In this document: positions 1 through 12,183 of the stretch, one piece after another
How the letters are laid out: each line of letters starts with the position of its first letter
Position numbering within the stretch: position 1 is the first letter of the stretch
Assembly (NCBI GenBank): GCA_036571765.1
Contig: BROE01000003.1
Span: 11,436,223 to 11,500,222 of the forward strand
Origin: Plecoglossus altivelis
Lineage: Eukaryota; Chordata; Actinopteri; Osmeriformes; Plecoglossidae
Reading direction: 5' to 3'
Length of the DNA stretch: 64,000 nucleotides
Position numbers and translations under genes: made by a program
The notes under the pieces: generated by a model
Databases searched by the model: none
Told to the model about the DNA's origin: nothing
What the model saw: only the letters and a program-made list of their open reading frames with translations

Positions 1-1165
1 CGCTCTGTTTTGGTAACAGGTTCAAGATTAGCGAATCTCTTGATTCAAACTAATTCATAGAAGTCCAAAATTTAGCAAATATTATGAAACGTTGAAAGAA
101 AAGGGAGATTGTTTCTGTCTTTTGTACCAGGTTTGGAAGCTGTGGAGTTTTTTTGAGACATTTAATGTTTACGTTACTGTCCTGGAAGGGGAAGTGTCAA
201 GTCTGGGATTGTAAGGATTTGATCTTAACACAACAGAGGTGTGCCTGATCTTATCACTCACTCAGTCTAAACATTATTCTTTCATTATTATTATTCAGCA
301 AAGCTCAGTTTTTTACACAGAGAAAACTAATCTCATACAGACGTATTTAGACCGAACTGTGCTGCTGCGAGTTGAAACATTCAGGATATGTTTCATTAAT
401 ATGTTGATTTCATTAACATGTGGATTTCTTATCTCAGTAAATGTGAAAATATTGCAGCTGCACATATTTCTTGATGAGGAGTCAATTGACTCAAGTTAAG
501 ATCAAGTTTAATGAAGGGTGTTAAAAACCAACAGCAAAAACGTGACCCAAGTAAACTTGTTGGGGTTGTTTTGTGAGCTGGGGAGTAGGAGGAAATGTCT
601 TTCTGGTAATTTCCTTTGACCACATTGCCACACTGCTGACCACTTTTTCATATATCAGACTTCCCCTCATGTAAACATTCACAAACACACACACACTTTC
701 TATTTGATCTTTACAAATACATACACACACGCATGCAGTGAAGATCATGTCTGAGGGTTGGCTTTGTAAATTCGATAATTAATTTTTAAATTGCAGATAG
801 AAATATTTAAACCATCTTCAGAATTTATTGAAAATGTATGAATGTATTATTTCAACAGGTAGTTTAAACTTTTTATTGCCTTACCTAAAAATAATGGTAT
901 TACCATTTAATAGCTTTAGGGGTCTAAATTCCACTAACTGACCCTTAAACACCACTTATTTTGGTGCAAAGTCTTTCTCACAATCATTGCCATCATGTCT
1001 CCTGCTATTCTCATTAAAATCCTTAAAGAATATGTTGAAAATTGGAGTGCGCCCATGGCTCTGTCTTTTTTCCAGACAATGAAAAGGTAATCCGTTTTGT
1101 CAGGTTTTGCTGGGCAACAGGCACATCAGGAGTCCTTGTACCAGGGCTCAGTGCCGTCCCCATCT
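1..1165. other. Region 3' of the hyaluronidase gene, no gene recognised
   Basis: This AT-rich stretch has no ORF I can tie to a family. It lies downstream of the stop codon of the minus-strand hyaluronidase and should include that gene's 3' UTR. On the minus strand an AATAAA hexamer reads at about 872-877, roughly 290 bases past the stop, and is a reasonable polyadenylation signal. A short CA run occurs near 683-694. Confidence 0.5.
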
Positions 1166-4100
1166 CTACAATATTAAACACTTGATTATGAGACACAGCC
1201 CCAGGAACATGATGACACACAGACAGGAGAAGTGCAGGGACAGGATAATCAGGATGTCTCCGAGCAAACCGCTGTCCCTGGGGTGGGGCATGGGCAGTAT
1301 AGGAGGAACAGGAGGAGGAGGAGGGAGAGGCAGAGACTGGGGCATCTCGCAGTAGAGCCCCGTCCAGCCCTGGTAGCACTGGCAAGTGAACTTGTGTTTC
1401 ATGTCCAAGATGTCGTGGTTGTTCAGATGGCCACTGACGTGGAAGCGTGGCAGGTCTCTCAGGCCCGAGTTGCGGCGGATGCGGAAGAAGCGGGGGTTGA
1501 GGTGGAGGTAGGCACTGGACTCCAGGCTCTTGCGGACGCACCTGCCGTTCTTCTTGCACAAAGCCTTGCTGCACAGCTTGGCGGCGGAGGTGACGTTGAT
1601 GATGTAGTGGCCAAGAGGACCGTCGATGTACTTCTTTACAGTCAGGCAGTTTCTCTGGAGGGAGCAAGAAACACAAACATGGCGCAGTGAGAGAACTTGT
1701 TTTAGTACAAAAAAAGTACAAAAGCCAAGTTAAATGTCGATTTTCATCATGTAATGATCAGTCTACTCAGCAATCCTCAAACCAACTACAACGGCAAGCA
1801 CTTCTGGTCCAAATACTTGTTGGCTGTTAAATATATCTTTATTTCAACACAAATTACAAATTAGGCAGTGCCACACAGGAATACCACCCTGGGAAGCAAA
1901 GCTTTTTGCCCAACGGAAAATTCCTTCATTTTTAACCAATCTCACCCTTGAAGCAAAATGCAACCAAAAGAAATTACACATACAATTTCACATGCAAGTT
2001 ACAACTGATGCAAAAGCCACCAAATCACCATGTTCCCCAACAGAGCACCCAACCACTGTCTGATATAAATCAGTTCTCGTTAGAGACACTGGCGCTCGTT
2101 GGCTACAACATCAAAATCAACATTCTATTATTGGAGACTTTGAGAACAGAAGATGGAGGGAAATTGCAAGGAAATTCCTACTTTCCTTGACATGGGTTGT
2201 TCATCACCATTTGGTAAAAACTGATGACGTGACAGAGATGTTTGTGTTTGTTACCAGTGACATTTCTCTTTGCGCAGTACAGTATGTATATGTAATACTG
2301 CACTGCTTCCTCTATAAGTGGGCTGAGAAAACAGTGTAAGACATTAAGCTCTTTTTATGGACCCTGTTACCTGCGTTCTGGAATATTCTGAGGAGCCCCA
2401 AAGCACCACCCCTGCTGCTCCCAAAGCTGCACTCTCCCCTATAGTGTGGACCAGGTCGCTCTGCAGGCACAAACACATCAAACACCAGCATACAAATTAA
2501 TTAAATGTAAATACAATCAAAAATTCTAAATTCATGTAAAATGATGCCATAAACATCTGTACACATGGGCTTATCCTTGGCTGTAACTTGTGAATACTTC
2601 TTGTTTTCATTCATTTCATTTTTCTTCCTTAATTTAGACTGGCTTAGACACTGATAGTTTACCTCCTCACCCTTCAAAGTAAGAATAATAAAGAGGATAT
2701 GTTGTAAATCCTTCACAGGTCACTCAAAGAGGCATTCCACCCATAGCATTCTGACAGTTCTAGACGTTGTCGACCCCCTCCCACACACACACACACACAA
2801 TAAACACTGGGACCTGCTGGAAACCAGTAACCAGACGTGATTATCATGACAACCGTGAAAATAGTTTCTGTGAGATCTGGTTGTGTTTTAGCAATTTAGC
2901 ACTTCATATGACCTATGAATATGGCAGTCAAATCAACAACTTGCTATTATTTAGGCAACAGCCAGATTCAGTGTTCAGTGAAGAAAACCACAGATTAAGA
3001 CATACTTTTTCAATACAAGTGCATCCTCACTACCTCACCTCCTTACAGTATTCTCAGATTCATAAATATGGCATAATAGGTGAAACAGTAGTACTAATAA
3101 TATAAATAATGAAACTACTCTGCTACAAAGCTCTTAACCCTTGTGCTCTCTTCACATTCTGTAACTCCTCCTGTTCTACAGGTCAAAATGCCCCACCTTC
3201 AATCCAGAAATAAAGCAGGTTAATTACATTTTTACCCTGTACCCTTTTGGGCACTGAAATGTGCATGTGTGGCCATGCCGCACATGAATCAGACAGATTT
3301 AGTTTTGTCTGAGTTCAATCAAGCACATACAATCTAAATGTCTCATTGTGGGTGTGCGCGTGTGCATTAAACATAGTCATTCTGACCCCCGAAGAGAACA
3401 CAAGGGTTAAGATGAAAGGAGGACTTTTCAGGCTTTCAAACAGGCCTCAAAGAATCACCTCAGAGAGGACCACAAAGGTGTAGGCGTAGAACGGTCTGGA
3501 GTACACAAACACAGGTAGGGCGAAGTCTGCCCGAGCGATGGACGCGATCCTCATGGCCTCTTTAACACGGTAGTGGACAAATTTGACGGTGTTGGCCGAA
3601 GACTTGAGTTCGTGGTCCAGGTAGATGGAAGGGTACAAAGCCGTGCTCTCCCTCCACAGCCACATCAGGTGGTCGTTGCGGACATGCTCCACATTGGGAC
3701 ACTCTCCGGTGTACCGCTGCGGGTGCTGCTTGTACCCGTAGTTGTAGCAGTCAGGGAACAAGTAGAACCCCCAGAGACCGTCAGGGCGACGGCCTTCAGC
3801 CAGAAGCAAGGTGGCATTCATGAAGGCTTGTCCTGCGGTTTCGAAGGCTTCTTTGGCCTCCTTCTCCACCTTGCTTTCTGGCCAGCTCGGGTGCAACTTC
3901 CGGATCTGCTCCTTGGATCTGTTCCTGTAGATGTCTTTGGAACCCCAGTTCCGAACCCATTGGGGCCTCCAGTTCTCCCAGTCGATGACGCCCAGGCCCC
4001 GGAAGTCCTTGTGTGGGATGAGCTTGTCAATGTCGGCCCTGGATTTGCTCAGATGTTTGGAAAGGCTCTGGTTCTGAGGCAAACCTCCATTGATGGGGAT

Positions 4101-4391
4101 ACCCACACTGGAGTAGTAAGGGTAGTACCCCAGGTGGCTGTGATAGAAGATGGTGACATTTGGTCCACTGAGGGTTTCGTTAAGGTTTGCCACAATGTCG
4201 AAGACGCTGAGGTCCAAGTCCACCTTGAAGCGAAGCCGACAGGACTCGGTGGGGGCATTCCAAACAACCACGAAGGGCCGATGGGGGATCAGAGGAACAC
4301 GGGCCTGTTTGGTGTGCTCAGCCTGGACCTCGACCTTCAGCCCGACCCACAAGGCCGACACGACCAGAAGACCGGGCCCAATCAGTGCCAT
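1166..4391 (-). CDS. hyal4: Hyaluronidase, HYAL4/SPAM1-like, membrane-anchored (3 coding exons)
   Basis: This glycosyl hydrolase family 56 enzyme cleaves hyaluronan and/or chondroitin at the cell surface. Coding exons on the minus strand are 4391-3459, 2460-2371 and 1654-1166. All have GT/AG junctions in phase, and the middle exon is exactly 90 nt. The product is 503 aa. Residues 1 to about 24 form a signal peptide. The catalytic motif DWENWRPQW puts the proton-donor Glu at 139, with Asp137 two residues before it. The GESAALGAAGVVLWG block follows in exon 2. The C-terminal exon has an EGF-like Cys cluster (CKKNGRC ... CQCYQGWTGLYC), a proline-rich stretch and a final hydrophobic segment suited to a GPI signal or membrane anchor. 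A possible 5'-UTR acceptor sits at 4395-4396, so a noncoding first exon may lie upstream. Its place head-to-head with wasl matches HYAL4/SPAM1 in mammals. The family is certain; HYAL4 versus SPAM1 orthology, and so substrate preference, is not. Confidence 0.88.
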
Positions 4392-7195
4392 CCCCCTGGA
4401 GGTCCGGATGGATCAAAGTGTCGTCCTGTTCCAGGCACGACATGACATGAAAGAAAAAGAAAAGGAGTGAAGTGTCATCTATGCAGAAAAAGTAAACGCA
4501 TCATCGGGTCGAGTGGGCAGAGATAATCACTGAGGCTGGTGAAAGGACATACAAGTGGGGGTCAATGCATGGACCTGCTCCAGATTCCACACACAGCACA
4601 ATGCTCCTTTATTCTGGTAAAAATAAATGTAAAAATACCATTTGACTGCATAGGTTCCTGTCAAGATATGAGGGGCCGGGCCAGGCCAGGCCTATTGATG
4701 CATGCCTGGGTTTAAAGAACAAAGATGCATTGGCTGGGGAGTGAAGATATTTACATATCAAAGTCGGCCTTAATTAGACATGGACTTGTTTTTCTGGCCA
4801 GTGTGGGCATTCCTGTCTACCGTCCTGTCTCTCACTCTTTCCGTTTCTCTCTCACTCGGTTCCTTCATCAACCTTGTTTCTGGTCTTCTGTTTCCAGCAG
4901 CTTATGTAACCTGATGTGAGACCCCGAAGTCTAATTGCGGTTGGCGTCCACGGGCAATGCTACTAATGGGGATGATATTATGTTTTTCCAAACAGAGCTA
5001 GGGACAGTTTGACCCAGCTTTTGGGACAAACGGCCTCTGAGGTTACCTCCAACGGAGACATGGAAAACTGTCCGTCATCCTCACTCACCGCTAATCCATA
5101 GCAGAGGAGCGGGAAACCACTAAAAAGACCACTCTCCATTCATTTAAGACTGCATCACTGTTGTAGGAGTGGTCACATTCAGGGAATGTACTGCTCCACT
5201 TCACATTATGCTGAGGGGGGATGAGGGAGTGATTCTGCTGTTCTTGGAGGAAGACCCTGGGATTTCTGGTAGAACCTGGCAAGTTGGTTCTCATCAAAAC
5301 ACTTCTCAAATGAAAAGTACCTGGAGTCTCTCTTTTTTTTTACAGGGCTGTCAAAGAAGCCCACTTGTTACTGTAGGTGAACTCACAAAAACAATCCTAT
5401 GTTCAAGGTTTCCGTTGGTTAAATATACATCGAAGTTTATATGAGTCAGATTGTGGGATGCTTATACTGTATACATTTCACACCATGAAGAACCCAAACT
5501 GCTTCATCACGTTAACCACACTCACAAGGATGGACACAATCAGCCCAACTGTGGAAAACTCTGCTTAATGCTGTGAATCCTGTACCACCCGGCGTAACAG
5601 CAAACACAGCCCAACACAAGCACTGAGCTGTGGAGTTTCTCATGTAGACTTGTGACCGCAGCAAGCCCTGGTGCCTCTGAGAACAACCAGCCACAAGAAA
5701 GACCCCCCAAAAAAACAATGTCTGACCCAAACTGTCAAACGATGCTGTATTTGATGCTGCCTACTCCCTCGAATAGACACAGTTGAACTGCAAAGGCAGC
5801 CAAGTCTGCTAACTGATTGAATCCAGATGATGGAAGTTGGACAAACGTTTAGCGTGGTTGCTAAACAAACTCTTGTTTTCTTTAAATTTCATGAGCTGGC
5901 TATGCATTATTCCTATCTGGAAAGATGAGATCTGTCCGAAGGCGGGCCGGAACGACGACAATTGAAAAGGGTTTACCGGTACTTCATTTATTAGTATGAG
6001 CTCAGATCATGTGACTTCCCACAACGAAGTGGTTTGCGTGAGTCAAACACATTGCTTTCTGTGCATTCTTATGTACCGCATCGACTGAGTCAATTATTGT
6101 GAGCACAGAATCCTTTCTTTGGTCGGCATGGTCAGCAACTTGAAACATAAACAGGTGAGACAGTTGTAACTTACAAAAGACTATACATACTGGTTATTTA
6201 CTGTCTCTTGGACCTGACCTCTCTATATTCGTATGTCCGAGAGCCTCACTATGTTGACCTCTTTACCTTGGCTAGACTGCAGTCGCTCTTTTGCAAGAGC
6301 TCTGCATATCATCATCCTAAGCAATTGAGTGGGTAATAGGCAATGCTTGGTCATTACATACACTTCATACTGTAAATACAATCAAATACCCACATGTTAC
6401 TTACTAATAATGGCAGATATAAACCCCAAAACGGTTTAGCCAACTTCTTTCAATAAAGGATTATTTCAGTATGAAGTGTGATTTTGCATTACATGTGTTT
6501 TAGTATCATGCAGAATTTTTAGCCTGTCATGAAGAAAGTGTAAGCCAATTGAGTGAAATTAAGCCATTGCCAATATTTTGCGGCGAGAGAAAAAATCTTT
6601 GGTGTACCATTGCCATGTGTCTTCAATTTGAATAAAATATCCTGGTCAGGAAGACATATCCATCACCATGGGTTTGCATTCCTAACGATAGACTGTTCAT
6701 GTGTTCAATTCATGGTCTCGTCATACAATATGGAAACTATGAAACTAGCCTGGACCTGGAAGTAAATGCCCTTAGCCCAGAGTATAAAAACTGTATAAAT
6801 CTCATAATTGTTCCAGGCCACACTAGTATGTATACTGTCAAATGTCACTTGATACCGTTTTACAAGTCATGTGTGAGAGAGGTAAAAAGAGAGAGATGAA
6901 CAGGAAATGCACAGTTGTGTGCTTCCGTGAGGCGAGTTAGTGTTTTCTGTTTACTAAAGTGTGATCATGCTCCTGGGGGGCTGTGATGGCGTGAGCTTAA
7001 GTGCTGAGAAGAGTGTTGGAAAATGGAAGCAAACACAGCGAGACTGAAGTCCTCACCGCAGCTCTGGGCAGGATGTGTCAGTCTGTTTCTCGGCTCCCCT
7101 TGGATCAATGAGCCGTTTAGTCGGAATGTGGAGGGATGTAATTATTTAGGCTTTATCTGTGATCAGCATATCATGGACGGGAGGGAGAGGGAGAG

Positions 7196-7198
<3 letters not shown>

Positions 7199-7268
<70 letters not shown>
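7199..7268. repeat. (TG)35 microsatellite
   Basis: There are 70 bases of uninterrupted TG dinucleotide, followed directly by a short GA run. It lies in the hyal4-wasl intergenic region. An unbroken array of this length is expected to vary between individuals. Confidence 0.97.
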
Positions 7269-7279
<11 letters not shown>

Positions 7280-10200
7280 AGAATGAGCGATGGAGAGAGC
7301 ATGAGTGATTTATTATAATGAAACAGGTTTCCCCTTTGATGCGACTCTAATGTAAGTCTTTAAGGACATGGTGAACTTGTCACTCGTCCAGTTGACATTG
7401 ACAGCGGGTCAAATAGTGCCACAGTAGCGTGCATGCACAACGACGCACCCAGGATACAAACAGACATACACCCACCCACACTCTTCTTATTAAAACCCTC
7501 ACACATCCCTTCATTTCATTCTCAGGGTTCTTTAACCTTTGATTGCACCCATATTTGTCATATCTTGCGGTCTTTCGGTTTAACCCTCCCCCCGTTTGGT
7601 GGATACCATTTCCATATGTGATGGTGGTTTTATTATATCATCCACTGCCAATGGATTTTCTGAAGTGCAGCAAGACCCTTCAGGTTCAATAACTCATGTC
7701 AGAGCTGAAGCACCAGTGATGCTGGTCCTTGGATAAATCAGTACACACCCATCAAGAGCATCGGGAAAGATCAAGCAACACTGTTACTTTCATGGTGTGG
7801 GGAGTTAAGTTGCACTAATGAGTTCCACACAAAAATTCACTGTATAAGAGCAACTATATGAGAAAAGTACATGATAAATTTGACATGCTTAGAAGTGGTT
7901 ATTCCTATTTTCATCCATTTAACAGAAGCTATAAAAGCACATTGACATACCTCTTCTCAAGTTGATGATGACTGCCACTTGAATGCATGCATGAGCCAAT
8001 CTAGTTCCTGTCTGGTCCTCCTGACAGGGGCAGACGATTGTCCCCTTCCCAGGGCTCCTCTCCTGGGATTTATGCAAACCTTTGCTTCTCTTGGGACACT
8101 AAATGGAGTACCGGCAGTTCCCCCTCTGTCTCCGTGTCCCTTGGTCACCATGGGGGCCCAGCGATGCCCCTCTATTGTGTTCGTGGCTCCTCCCTCAAGG
8201 CTTGTCTGACTGAGGCCATGAGGAGACGCGCACACAATTGCAGGGTCCTTGCAGCTCTATAGCTGTTCAACAAAGGTGATCTGGCAACATAGTACACATG
8301 GCCAATAATGGCTGTCGGTCCTGATGTAATAAAACACTTTGTTTCACCATCCAGATACCAATTAGGAGCCATTTTTAAGTAAATCATATTCCAAAACTAT
8401 TTTTTATTCGACTACTAGTATTTAGATGTTCATGAAAAAAAGTCAGAAATATTCTGGTTTCTGCCTGTATATTTAACTATATTTGTCTGCTGTAACACAA
8501 ATGTTCTGGACTCTAAAACCATTCCCATATGAATCTTTGTTTTACATCTGTGAAAACAGCCTTAACTCATATACAGATCTTGGTACGGTGCGTTTATTTC
8601 AGCACCACAGAAATTCCCATAGTCATCACCTACAGAGCTGAACGACTGCAAGACAAACGTGGACTGCGTGCTGAGGCAGAGTGATATCTTACGTCTGACT
8701 GCTGTACTTAGCACTTAAAACTAACTCAGGAGATGTTTTGAACACATTGAGTATGTGCCATCAAAGCACATTCCCTAAGCCCTAAGTATTTCCTGTAAAA
8801 AAAAAGAAAGAAAACTAGAAAAAACTGCTTAACAGGGTGTGCATCAAGTTTTTTTTTTTTTTTTCATCAACCTTCTTAAACGCCAGATCTCAGTTACTGA
8901 AATGACTGACTAGGCATTCCTTGGCCTTCTCATCTTTCTCATTGTGTTTTCCACCAACAGTGAGGTGGTGGAGGTCTCTCTCAGCTGTAGAAATACTGGA
9001 GCCGCTTCCCAAAACGTTGCTTGGCTGGTTTGTGTGTGGTCACGCACAGGCTTTAACAGTGGATTTGCAAGGTGTTCATTTCCAGACCTGGGGTTTGTGC
9101 ATATCCAGCCTTCGCTCTCTAGGGACTGTAAAGAGTGCTAGCAGTTACCTTCTGTCCCCATGTCCCTGTGACGCCAAGGAGGCTTTAGAAAAAGAAGATT
9201 CTGGTACTGTTGTTAATAATATCGGCAATGTAATAATATTCGGGGTCTCAATTCCCTTCAAAGCTGGTTTTCAGTCGCTTTGGATTTGTCTGGTAACAAA
9301 AATGTTCATATGTAGGTTTTGCAGTGTCTCTTTACATAGTCCTCTATTTATAAAGACGTGTCTTCCATTGTACTACACTGACTTTAAGCTTTTAAACTTG
9401 AAAAAATAATTAGCAATGGAACCATCTAATGACACTTTGAAGGTCAGACCACTGAAGCTGGCTTTTGTCAATCCGTGTCTGTACATAAGTTATTAGCAGA
9501 AGCAAACATCACAGACAAGGTACTGAATTGAACTAAGATGCTGTCTCAACGCTGTGTCGCAAGACAAAATTAGAGTTGGGTTCTTTCTCATTTCCTCCTG
9601 AACTAACCTAAGCTCATTTAAATTCAGGAAATATGCCTTCTCAAAGTTCACCCAAAGGAAATTGCAGTCAGTGGGGTTTACATGAATAGAAAATGTCCAA
9701 TTCATTTTCATTGAGAATGAAGTTGTGAAACGTTATTGGATAGTGCCTGTGTACCACCACCTAGTGGTCAATACTATGTCGGCTCATCATACCTGATAAA
9801 AGTTTAATTGGAACACATAAGTGATGCATCTTATCCCATTTCGACAAAACATGATTTAAACATTCTCTCAGTATATTTTCCAGGAGAATCCATCCGTGCC
9901 AATGACTACATCTCTTTACATGTCTAAATGGAATGGATTAAGTCAAAGCTTTTTGTTTTTGCTGGCACCGTAACTTGATTTACCAGTTAGGTAGTGGTTT
10001 GCAGATTGGTCATGCCCTGAAACAAGTCATCTCCGGCTTCCCTCCCCCTCAACAGAGATCTAGGTTACTCCCATACCTCTACATCAGCATTCCTCACATG
10101 GGTGGGAAGAAAAGACATCTAGGACAACAGAAAAAACAAACTCCCAAATAATATTTAAACACGCACATACCATTACTATGTTGGCATCCACATCGATGTA

Positions 10201-10583
10201 CTTCACGCCACACCCTGTCATGCCGTGCATTCAAACGGCTTTATTTATGTATTATTTCACAATGCCTTAAAACATACGTACCCCATACTATGCATGCCCA
10301 GAGGGAACAATGACAAATGCCTGTCCCCTACTTGTCACAAGTTGGCAGGGGCCTCTTGAAGTTGGCCCAGCGCGTACTTGTGGAAGGCACACTGGTCTAT
10401 GATGTGGCCAGACGAGAGAATAGGCCTCTTTGTGCCCACCACTGTGTTCTAAGGTTTGGTTTATGAATGCAGCGCACAGTCAACTTGTGATGAGAATGAA
10501 TGAATATTCACAGGCCAGCATATCTGTAGCTACCACCTGGGATGACGTGAACCCAAAATTACAATGGAGAACCCATCTTGACC

Positions 10584-10636
10584 TGTGTGTGTGTGCGTGT
10601 GTGCGTGCGTGCGTGTGCGCGTGCGTGCGTGCGTGC
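10584..10636. repeat. TG/CG alternating purine-pyrimidine repeat
   Basis: This is an imperfect run of TG and CG dinucleotides, including several GTGC units. Strict purine-pyrimidine alternation with many CpG steps is the type of sequence that can adopt Z-DNA. No gene overlaps it. Confidence 0.85.
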
Positions 10637-12183
10637 CTCTGTGAAAGACAGAAAAGAAGAGAGAGTTTGTGTGTGAGGGTGTACGTGTGCCTGCCTGTAC
10701 TATGCATGTGCTTGCGTGGATCAGTTCATCATACTTGTGCGTGTCTTAAACAACTGATCTTCCTTCTGTAATTTCCCTGTTAAACCCTGCTTTCAATATA
10801 TTCTCTGTCTATCATTGTTACATAATCCTCTGGCTGCTCTCTGCGGGTTACAGACAAAATACAACAACAACTGTGGCGCATTGTATGCCCCTGCTGTGTG
10901 TGCTTACTGCCCATCTGTTGAGACCAGATTAATCTTTTAAGGTATTTCTGCCACCTGAGTGTGTGTGGGTGTGTGCGTGCATGACAATCACATGTTTGGA
11001 CATGGAGTGTGACACACAGCACCAAGTTACTCTCAAGCCTTTCATATACAAGGTTTGTTCCATTGGGTAGCAGAACATGGAAGGATATGATGACAAACGT
11101 GATAGCAGTCATCAGTCTATAGATTAACGGTTTTGCTAATACTTCTCTGACGGGGTTTAGGGAAGTCGCATGCGCCACCTGGTAGGACACCAGATAACGT
11201 CTATCCATCTGTCCGCGTCTCCTCTTATCTAGGATGTAAGTAAATCCTGGGAAATCTTCACTCTACTCCCTAGTGGGGGTAGGTGTAGGTGGACCATTGC
11301 ATGGTGTTGGCCTGTATTTTGAATATCTGGTAGTCCTACATGTATTCCTAAAAACAGAACTCTTTAGTCTTACACTTGATTTGATCTTGTGCACACACAA
11401 AAAGCAATTGCATTAAAATGTCTCTACATCCTATATACACAAACCGTATTTTACCTTTAGACACTGAGAAACAGGAAGTTGGCTGATGTGTCATATTACA
11501 CTCAATTATGTACTAGAAAAGATGACCACATGCAACTCTGTTACTGTTTCTTAAGTGTGACAGCCAAGTAGCCCCTCCCTCGTTCTCCCCGTCAATAGTC
11601 TCCGCCCAGCTCCACGCTCACCCCCTCCGCATACGCGGACTGCATTCCTGTCGTAAACTCCATGGGGAAAAAGGGTCAAACCATTCCTGGTTTAAATCAA
11701 TTTAGGTTTAAATAGATTATGGCTTAGAAATTGTACAAAATAAAAATTAAATTTGCATTCCTTAATACAAAAACATACTTTTTAAAGTGATTAAAGTTGT
11801 TTATATGTTATTTATAGTGAAATTGTTACATTTTTCCAACACCCCTATTAACCCATTTGAGGTGGACGCTCCTTCTTACTGCCATGTTGGATGGATGTAT
11901 CGATGTTGCAGCTGGAGTTCCGAATGAAAGTTTAGAATTTTCTCTCAAAGATTGGTATTCCCACGGTGTCTTCGAGGTCAGGAGACACTTAAAGGTTATT
12001 TTTATACAGCCGGGATCCAGGAACGTTTCAGTTTTTTTCTGTTCCTAACCCTGGAGATAACCAAATGAGCTGATCCAGTTGCAGGCCATGGCGACCAAAA
12101 CCTGCATGGATTTTATGTAATATTATTTACTGTGGATAGAACAAATATTTTAGTTTTGTGATCTAAGACGATTATTCCCGAGA

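Larger units (their letters stand above)
4392..12183. other. Intergenic region between hyal4-like and wasl
   Basis: This gap of about 7.8 kb lies between two divergently transcribed genes, so it should hold both promoters. I see no coding exon. The longer ORFs here (for example 8921-9409 plus and 10780-11208 minus) have no recognisable domains or flanking splice pattern. It contains a long TG microsatellite (7199-7268), a TG/CG-rich stretch (10584-10636) and scattered T runs. The few hundred bases before 12184 are the likely wasl promoter and 5' UTR, but no canonical TATA box stands out. Confidence 0.5.

Noticed and set aside
1232..1690. 152-codon plus ORF
   Set aside because: It is a shadow of the last hyaluronidase exon on the opposite strand.
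3573..4445. 290-codon plus-strand ORF
   Set aside because: It lies antisense to the long first coding exon of the hyaluronidase, has no domain, and is explained by that exon's composition.
8921..9409. 162-codon plus ORF in the hyal4-wasl gap
   Set aside because: There is no recognisable domain, no supporting splice pattern and odd composition. It looks like chance open frame.
10780..11208. 142-codon minus ORF
   Set aside because: There is no domain or conserved motif, and it overlaps TG-repeat-rich intergenic sequence.
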